Positions 57,267-64,000 of a stretch of 64,000 bases of DNA are shown one piece after another. The stretch covers positions 126,051,752 to 126,115,751 of the forward strand of contig CM045762.1 of NCBI GenBank assembly GCA_025200525.1. Direction: 5' to 3'. A program made the position numbers and the translations under genes. The stretch is from Camellia lanceoleosa. Taxonomy: Eukaryota > Streptophyta > Magnoliopsida > Ericales > Theaceae. The stretch's first letter is position 1, and the number at the start of each line of letters is the position of its first letter. The notes beneath the pieces were generated by a model. The model saw only the letters and a list, made by a program, of their open reading frames with translations. It was not told the origin of the DNA and made no database searches.

Positions 57267-58299
57267 TTTTTGGACACAACTCAAAACAAAATAAGCATTT
57301 CTGAGACAAAAGGGGTTTTCCTTCTCCAAGTCCATCTGCAGAATTTCAAAAGCAACTTCAAGTAGCCCACGGGAAGGTCCAGGCCTGCCTTTAATTTAGC
57401 AATACTAACATCCACACAGCAGGATTGAGTTCAGACTTTTACACTGAGTCTCACAGACTAAGCCTCACAATTACGTTGTCTTTACACATCTCCTTGACTG
57501 AAACAATTGCTTTTTCACACTATACCCCTATTTCAGAAGGTCCTTTCCAAATTCTTTCGACAATTCCCCTAGCTGAGACTGAGGTTCATCATTCCAACCA
57601 CCAGTGTTGACATCTGTAGAGAGCCCACTGTTTCATTAAGCTTGAACTCACCAAAATCGAGTAAACATTCCATCTCTTCAAAAATTTTGTTCCTTTTGCT
57701 CAGATCGGAATCAAAAGATTCAAGAATAAACACAATGGGTTTGGGCTCATTGGCAGGTATGCTATGTTGGCTAGGGTAATGGTTGGTTGTTGGCAAGCTG
57801 TGGGTGGGTTTTATGTTATGGAGTGGCCATCTATTGCGGTCAGGGTGAGGGTTATTGACAACTTTGGGATTTTTAGGTGGGGTGATGACCTTTTTGTCAA
57901 TCAGGTCTTGAATTTCATGGCCAAAGCGAAAGCAAAAGCAATGGTCAGTATGGTGATCGTACTGCTAATGCAATATGCAATATTGGGTAGAGTCGTGTTT
58001 AGGTGGGAGAGGATTAGGGAGAGGTCAAGAATTGAGTGGTTTGAGATACTCTTTCTCCATCAGTACCCTCAGTGCACAGGTTAGGCTCAAATGGAGTTGA
58101 GCGAAGGTTCATTTCTGGGAGCAGGGAGCACTAGTTTTGGAAATAGTGGCAAATGGGTTGGCAGGTGTTGGCCAGGTATTCGTGGGCTTGGGGCCGGAAT
58201 TAGGATGGGTGTTTCTGGTAAAGGATCTCTTTTAATTGTTTGCCCTCTGATCCAAAATGATCTCATCTTGAGCGACAAAAATATTATCCACAGTCTTTG
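57267..58299 (-). pseudogene. H copy 2, module 2: second Gag zinc-knuckle block plus unique tail
   Basis: Minus-strand gag-type block with no pol. Between 58311 and 58090 it reads QTIKRDPLPETPILIPAPSP and HLPLFPKLVLPAPRNEP. A knuckle-like stretch follows at about 57985-57935 (QYDHHTDHCF..GHEIQDLIDKK), then an open block to 57569 with KPIVFILESFDSDLSKRNKI and FEEMECLLDFGEFKLNET, which resembles nothing I know. The tail at 57290-57420 recurs at 60235-60385. It joins B's LTR at about 57267. A non-autonomous Ogre-like element is the likely source. Confidence 0.6.
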
Positions 58300-59938
58300 C
58301 GACAACTTCAAGCACTTGCTGCTTGTTCAACCCTTTAACCTTGAAAGTCTCAATAACCCATTGAAGTTGTGCATAGGGATCAATACTTGTCCCGGCCTTG
58401 TTCTTGCCATTTGTTTCAGCTTGGCCAAGGGTTGGGTGGCTATATTGAAGCGAGACCCGTTTGTTGTTGATCTGTCATCACCCAGACTTGAGATAGCTTC
58501 GGGGAGCTTTTTGACGAGCTTGAAACCCCAAATGTTAAATCTGCCATCGTTTCTTGAAGATCTTCAATCGTTCCGAACATCTGAAGAGTAGTGGGTTTGG
58601 CCATTTGGCATTCTTGGCATACTTGAACCGGATTGGGTGCATCCATCATGCACAAATCAGTACTTTCAACAATGAACACCTTTGGCTTGGGCGAATGGGC
58701 TGGGGTGATGTATATGCTGGGGTTAAAGGTAAGAAGTAGTGTATGGATGAGGTTAAGGTGAGAAAGAGGTACTTGATCACAGTGGGAAGTGGGTTGGTGG
58801 TAAGATTTGGGTTTTGAGGTAGAGCTATCATCTGGTTGTTGATAAGATTCTGAACCCTATGACGAAGGTGGTAGCAAGGATCGGTGCCATGACCGCGCTA
58901 TCGATGGTACGCACAGTATTTGGTGGGGTTATGTCTAGCAGGGAGTGGGTTAAGAAGAGGTTAGGGATGAAGGGCTTTGAGATACCCTTTTTCTATCAGG
59001 GCTTTTAGTGCGTTGGTTAGGCTCATATAGAAGGAGGTGAAAGTTCTACCTTGAGCTCGAGTTGGGCTGGTTGTTTGTGGGTTGGTATTGGCAAAAGGGT
59101 CGGTAGTGGCGACGTTATTGATTTTAGTGGGTTTGGGAATAGTGCTACTACTAGCATTGGTATTCCCGAAAAACACCCTTCTTGTTGGCTCGCTTACTTT
59201 AGGAATAATCCCTCTGTTAAATGCACTCTCAATCTGAACCCCTAATTTATGCAAATTTTTGAAAGTGAATAGTGGAGTGACTATTAACTTTTGTAACATA
59301 TCAGGCTTAAGGTTCTACACCACTATTCGCACTTGGTCCCATTCAGAAGATCGATCTGTCATTTGTGCTGCCTTTGCTCTCCACAAATTTCACAAAATGT
59401 TCTTTAGGATTCTGGTGGGTTACTTCAAGCTCTTGGGTGGTCATTTCAATTTGGTTATTATAAGAATACTGATTGACAAATGCCTCAGCCAAATCTTCCC
59501 AGTTCTGTTTCACTTTATCATCTAACTTGGCATATCAAGTGGCTACTATATTTGATAAGGTTCTTTTATACAAAGAGAGTTTCTGAGGCTTAGTCAGACC
59601 CATCGATTTAAAGACGTCCAAGAAAAGCCAGAAATGTACCATATAATCTCTAGACTCGTCAAAACGATCATTGGGTGGCGTTTTGAATATATCTGGTAGC
59701 CTTATGCAGCCTTGGTGTACCCATCCTTAATATAGGGAATAGAGCTAATTCTCTGTGCCTTTTTGAATTGCTTCTTAAAGTTAACAATTTTTAACAAGGT
59801 CGAGTCGAGATCATAAATATCAAGGGGATAAAGCCCCTCATTAGGCTGCATCAGGGGTCTAAAAACTCGAGCTTGAGCCAACCCTTCTCGAGGATCTGGA
59901 CCTTGCAAATCTTCAGTTGGCAAAGGTGGATCAGTTGG
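58300..59938 (-). pseudogene. H copy 2, module 1: Gag with first zinc knuckle
   Basis: Starts at 59938 with PTEDLQGPDPREGLAQARVF, then LLKIVNFKKQFKKAQRISSI and YIKDGYTKAA, comparable to the KLEKLFKRAQGVNSIPNIED of A and B. The capsid core follows (GLTKPQKLSLYKRTLSNIVA; LDDKVKQNWEDLAEAFVNQY), and then LLQKLIVTPLFTFKNLHKLG in a 112-codon frame (59299-58961). The knuckle KYCAYHR-stop-RGHGTDPC lies near 58925-58878. Further on is MFIVESTDLCMMDAP (58679), the family hallmark ESxxLCMMD. No protease, RT or integrase follows. Confidence 0.68.
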
Positions 59939-60234
59939 AAGACATACACACTTATTACAATTTTGCCCTCATTCAAGAGGGTCCGAATGAGTGTCCAAGT
60001 GTCTGAATTAAACTAATTATTACAAATTCAAATGAATAGCTAACTAGATACTAACTTATCAGAAACTTGACTCTCGCTTTCTTATTATCATAACAACAAA
60101 ACAAAGACCCGAGAGTACACAAGAGCAACTTAAAGGAAGAGACTCAACTGACACACAAAAAAAAAAAAAAAAACAACAACAACAACAACAAAAATAAAAC
60201 TCACAACTCAACTATTTACTAGATACGATTCAAA
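59939..60234 (-). other. Spacer between H copies with an LTR hairpin fragment
   Basis: Minus-strand order: copy 1 tail, (GTT)n plus T-run (60157-60192), unique sequence, TAATTAGTTTAATTC, GGACCCTC hairpin, TTGTAATAAGTGTGTATGTC, and then gag of copy 2 directly. About 120 bp (59939-60060) match the hairpin region of the LTRs and nothing else of the LTR, so it is an isolated LTR piece joined to gag. Confidence 0.6.
59966..59981 (-). promoter_or_regulatory. LTR hairpin (H spacer copy)
   Basis: ccctc-attcaa-gaggg with the same flanks (GGACCCTC and TGTAATAAGTGTG). This copy lies outside any complete LTR, fused to gag. Confidence 0.55.
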
Positions 60235-60890
60235 ACAAAATTAGCATCCTTGAGACAAAAAAGAGGGTTTTCACTCTCCAAGTCCACCGGCAGAATTCAA
60301 AGACAACTTCAGGTAGCCCACGGAAGGGTCCAAACCAGCCCCCAATTCAATAATACTAACATCCACACCAAGTAGGATAGCCTCACAATTATCCTAGTTG
60401 TCCTCACACATCTCCTTGGCCGTGCTGGCTGTGGTCAATGTTGGTTGTTGGCAAACCATGGATGGCATTTATGTTATGGGGTGGCAATCTATTGTAGTTA
60501 GGGAGAGGTTTATTGATAGCTTTGGGTTTTGGTGGGGTGATGATTTTACTGTCAATAAAGTCTTGAATTTCATGGCGAAGACGAAAGCAACGATCAGTAT
60601 GGTGATCGTACTGCTAATGAAATGTGCAATATTGGGTAGGGTCATGTCTAGATGAGAGAGGGTTAGGGAGAGGTCGAGGATTAAGTGGTTTGAGATGCCC
60701 TTTCTCCATCAATACCTTCAAGGCGAGGGTTGGGCTCATATGGAGATGGGTGAAGGTTCTTTTTTGAGAGGAGGAAGCATCAGGTTTAGAAATATTGGCA
60801 AAGGGATTGGCAGGTATTGGATGGGTATTCATGGGCTTAGGACTAGAATCATGATGAGTGTTTCTGGTAAAGCATCCCTTTTCATTGCTT
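60235..60890 (-). pseudogene. H copy 1, module 2: second Gag zinc-knuckle block and tail
   Basis: Minus strand: MNTHPIPANPFANISKPDAS, KRTFTHLHMSPTLALKVLME, then HDPTQYCTFH-stop-QYDHHTD and RCFRLRHEIQDFIDSKII (60640-60590). After INAIHGLPTTNIDHSQH it jumps to GQGDV; compared with copy 2 about 290 bp are missing there. The tail (60235-60385) is alignable with 57290-57420. Stops within the knuckle. No pol. Confidence 0.65.
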
Positions 60891-61129
60891 GCCCCCTAAT
60901 TCAAAATGCTCCCAACCTGAGTGATAAAAGTGGCATCTACAATCTTTGCAACAACTGCAAGCACTTGCTACTTGTTCAACCCTTTAACTTTCAAAGTCTC
61001 AATAGCCCACCGAAGATGTTCATAGGGATCAATACTTATCCCAGCCTTGTTCTTGCAACTTACTTCTGCGTAGCCAAGGGATTGGGTTGCTATATCGAAA
61101 CGAGGCCAACTTATTGTTGATATGTCATC

Positions 61130-61727
61130 ACCCGGACTTGAGACAGCTTCGAGTTGGCCATTTCCAACTGTAGCTCACCCCAAGATTGGGGAGCTTTTTT
61201 AAGGGATCAAAACCTCAAATGTTAAATCTTCCACCATTCCTTAAAGGTCTTCAATCATTTTCAGCATCTTAGCAGCAGTGGGTTCTGCCATTTGGCAATC
61301 TTGGGGTGTTCGAACCGGAGTGGATATATCCATCATGCACAAATTGGTACTTTCAACAATGAACACCTCTGGCTTAGACAGATGGGATGGAGTGATATAT
61401 ATACTGGGGTCAAAGGCAGGAGGTAGTGTATGGATGAGGTTTAGATTTTGAGGAAGAGGTATGTGGTCATGGATGGAAAGTGGGTTGGTGGTAACATTGG
61501 GTTCTTGAGGTGGAGCTATCGTTTGGTTGTCGATGAGATTCTGAACCACATAACAAAGGTGGTAGCAACGATCGGTGCCATGACCGCACTATTGATGGTA
61601 CGTACAGTATTTGGTGGGATTATGTCTAGTAGGCAGTGGGTCAGGAAGAGGTTGGGGATCAAGGGGTTTAAGATACCCTCTTTCCATCAGGATTTTTAGT
61701 GTGCTAGTTAGGCTCATATGGAGGGGG
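61130..61727 (-). pseudogene. H copy 1, module 1: Gag C-terminal part, cut by LTR G
   Basis: Minus strand: ILMERGYLKPLDPQPLPDPL, the knuckle KYCTYHQ-stop-CGHGTDRC (61622-61578), then an open block 61549-61241 with VVQNLIDNQTIAPPQEPN, AFDPSIYITPSHLSKPEVFI and ESTNLCMMDIS. The N-terminal capsid part is missing because LTR G starts at 61728. It repeats the order of copy 2 (58961-58440), shifted by about 2.9 kb, which supports a tandem arrangement of similar elements. Confidence 0.68.
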
Positions 61728-62148
61728 TGTAAACACCCCATTTTTGACCACCCGCAAGACTTAGACGCTTAGTTCGATACACTTGATGATGAAATTTGAA
61801 TTGTGTGCTTTGAATTCACAGCGATTTAGATTCGATCAGGCTCTCAAAATGACCTCAAATCTTCACCAGTTACCTTGTTTGAACCTGTGAGTTTCATATT
61901 TGGACCCTTTTCCACTTTGAGTTGAGTTTGAACCAAAAAATCGGGGAGGGCATCAAAGCTTGGCCGTGCATCAGTGATGGCTGGCTGTGGCTATGAATGG
62001 CCAGCTAGCCCTTGGTGGCGAAAAATACTATTCTGGGCAGGAGCCCACCAGCTGTTCATTTTTGAAGATATTTATCACCTTTTGAGCTCGAATTCTATAA
62101 AAACGAAGTTGTGTGAATGTTTTGAGGTTGAACAAAATTTGGAGAGCC

Positions 62149-62155
62149 TATATAC
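62149..62155 (+). promoter_or_regulatory. Putative TATA box, LTR G
   Basis: cctatatacacc, about 420 bp inside the LTR start, in the region where the other LTRs have TATATATAG. Confidence 0.45.
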
Positions 62156-62987
62156 ACCTTGCGAGCTCCTCTCTCCTCTTTTTTCCGTTGCAAGCAACCT
62201 TTAAGCTAATCTAACTTCCTTGTGTCATCTCTATACTCCATATACAACCTTGTCTCACCACCTTAGAGCCTTGGTTGATCTTGGAGAAGCATAATTCAAG
62301 CTTGGGAGTGGGTTGAAATCAAGTTTGGATCACAAATAACAAGCTTACCCCTTGAAAGGTACAAGCTTAACTCTCGTTTCTTTCATTTGCTTCATAATTC
62401 TTACTGTTTTGTGTTGTTTTGAGTCTATTTGAAGTGTTTAAGGTTGGGTTTGAAGAGCTACCAAAAGGCTAAAGAGAGCCTGCTCTTTCCACACCTTTAC
62501 CTATAGCTCAAACCCTTCATTACCACTCTTTTTCTTTGATATCTACACTGATTTTCAGAGTCTTCAAATAGCCAAAAATCATGTTTTGAAATTTCAAAAG
62601 TAGAGGGGTTTGCCACCCCTCCTTCTTTTTGCTTACTAACCTTCATTCTTCTTTTTATTGTTTAGCTTTTTAAGCTCTTTTATGCATGTTTAGCCTCTAT
62701 TTTTCACATGTTAAGGGCTGTTTTAGGGCTATCCAAGCCTTTTAAATTGATTCATGCTTTGTTAGTTCATTTGTTGTCTCATAAGTTGGCATACATAACT
62801 TGTTGCATGTTGTTCCAAGCTTTCCTCTACTCATTTCCATGTTTAAGAGTCTAATTGTAACAATTAATCCACCATCCATCTCTTTCATTCTTGAGAATGA
62901 TTTCAACCGATTGAGGTTGTTCAAGACATGTAAGGGAGACTCTTACTTAATGGCTTAATGTTTTCAAAGAATCATTGCCAATGATGT

Positions 62988-62989
<2 letters not shown>

Positions 62990-63039
<50 letters not shown>
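62990..63039. repeat. (TC)25 microsatellite in LTR G
   Basis: Fifty uninterrupted bases of TC, downstream of the TATA box in LTR sense. Length polymorphism is likely. Confidence 0.95.
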
Positions 63040-63041
<2 letters not shown>

Positions 63042-63964
63042 GCTTTAGAAGAACCTCTCGTTTGACATTACTTTTTATTTAGAGGACTTTAACATCACTT
63101 TGGGACAAAATGGACTAAAGAATGGCAAGGCTTAATAAAATGAGCTTAAAACTTGGATCAACACACATAAAGAAAGTAGCTTAAATTGCTTCAACTTGGC
63201 CGGACGTTATGCCAAGTTCCTTGTGTCAAGAGTCGTCACATGCTAATCCATGGCATTTTGATGATTCTTGAAGCGTTACAACCTCCCTCTTTGAGTTCAT
63301 ACTATGACAAAAGGGACGGGTGGTCTTATTCTTTGTATTTTATTGACTTTTGTCCAAAATTGCCTCCGAGACCATCAAGCAATCATTTTTCTCATTGATG
63401 GCTTTGGAATCAAATTCGACCTTCTCTCATGGCTTTCCTATGACAGAGGAGGAAGAAATGGACAAATAGAGCTTGAGGACACGCTGTCTGCATTGGTTCA
63501 CCTTAGAACACAAAAATAGAGCTTTGAACCAAATTGATGTACAGCCGGCCATCAGTGATGCACGACCGGCCCTCAGTGTGTGGCAAGTAGTGCAGTTTTG
63601 TAAAAAACAGAAGCAGTGGCTAAAGGTGAAACAGAGGTGGCTTGGGCAGATAGAGTAGCTCTTACGTGTTGTGCATGCAATCTTCATCCATTTTCACTTG
63701 CGTATTTTGTCGAATGTAATTAATCTTGTTGTAATTAATTAGTTGTAGCTAGTTAATTTTGTAAAGTGTTGTAATTAATTATTTAGTTAATTATTTATTC
63801 AAATTTCGTTTTGTAATTAGTTAGTTAACTAGAATAGTTAGTTAATTCATATTCATTTGTAATAATTAGTTAAGTAGTTTAGCTAATTTCATTTGTTTTG
63901 TAATAATTAGCTTAATTAGCTTAGCTGCAATTAGTTAGTTAATTAGCTAGGTTATTCATTCAGA

Positions 63965-63980
63965 CTCTCCTTCGTGAGAG
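63965..63980 (+). promoter_or_regulatory. LTR hairpin (G copy) with compensatory pair
   Basis: ctctc-cttcgt-gagag, plus an outer A/T pair (63964/63981). Relative to the other LTRs one C became T on the left and the partner G became A on the right, so the stem is kept. Followed by TGTAATGTAATAATGTG. Confidence 0.65.
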
Positions 63981-64000
63981 TGTAATGTAATAATGTGTAT

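Larger units (their letters stand above)
61728..64000 (+). repeat. G: Ogre-like LTR in plus orientation, truncated by window end
   Basis: Starts tgtaaacaccccatttttga, as the family LTR does, inside the H gag sequence. It contains a TATA-like box (62149-62155), a (TC)25 tract (62990-63039), word clusters of the GGCCGGC/CCAGTGATGG type (61960-62015, 63535-63590), an AT-rich TAATTA zone (63715-63960) and the hairpin (64-81 of the last line). Whether it is a solo LTR or the 5' LTR of an element cannot be decided here. A TSD cannot be checked. Open frames inside (63186-63519 and others) are not protein-like. Confidence 0.8.

Noticed and set aside
62990..63039. TC tract as possible telomere or satellite
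   Set aside because: Simple dinucleotide microsatellite inside LTR G; no higher-order repeat.

Overview
The window looks like repeat-dense plant nuclear DNA, probably from a eudicot, although nothing here fixes the species. I see no intact host gene, rRNA, tRNA or CRISPR. Almost all 64 kb is nested Ty3/gypsy LTR retrotransposons. The dominant family is a large Ogre/TatIV-like lineage. It is recognised by a tRNA-Arg-like primer binding site, LTRs of 3.2-4.6 kb starting near TGTAGACACC, an Ogre-type RT, and a second (archaeal-type) RNase H between the gypsy RNase H and the integrase.

Layout. 1-15682: minus-strand Ogre-like element A (truncated at the left edge; order from right to left is LTR, PBS, gag, linker, protease, acidic linker, RT, RNase H, aRNH). 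It is broken inside the gag zinc knuckle by solo LTR D (4986-9285, TSD ccatg), and its LTR carries a TIR DNA transposon (about 14662-15476). 15683-17049: a plus-strand Tekay/Del chromovirus pol fragment. 17050-57266: plus-strand Ogre-like element B, with 5' LTR 17050-20239, gag-pol 21076-28470, two antisense genes at 29140-33935 (a DUF7745-like gene and a five-exon plant mobile domain gene), minisatellites, a PPT and a 3' LTR. That 3' LTR is split by minus-oriented solo LTR F (35747-54361, TSD gctgt). F in turn holds chromovirus C (36856-46604, TSD cactt, LTRs of 2763 and 2767 bp) and solo LTR E (48168-52745). 57267-61727: two tandem minus-strand gag-only fragments with duplicated zinc knuckles. 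61728-64000: the start of another plus-strand Ogre-like LTR, G.

Insertion order that can be read: the Tekay fragment was hit by A and B; D entered A; F entered the 3' LTR of B; C and E entered F. B's two LTRs have nearly equal net length (3190 and about 3179 bp). C's LTRs are nearly identical outside two patches. All pol genes carry stops and frameshifts, so no element here encodes a full set of proteins.

The points most worth a second look are: (i) a 5-bp stem with a 6-nt loop at the same place in nearly every Ogre-like LTR, with freely varying loops and one compensatory pair change; (ii) the multi-exon antisense PMD gene and its antisense neighbour inside B; (iii) a patch where the two LTRs of C differ at every copy of a short palindromic motif; (iv) a 30-bp LTR tandem array whose small dyads keep self-complementarity after sequence change; (v) an element with young LTRs and a badly decayed interior; and (vi) tandem gag-only cassettes.
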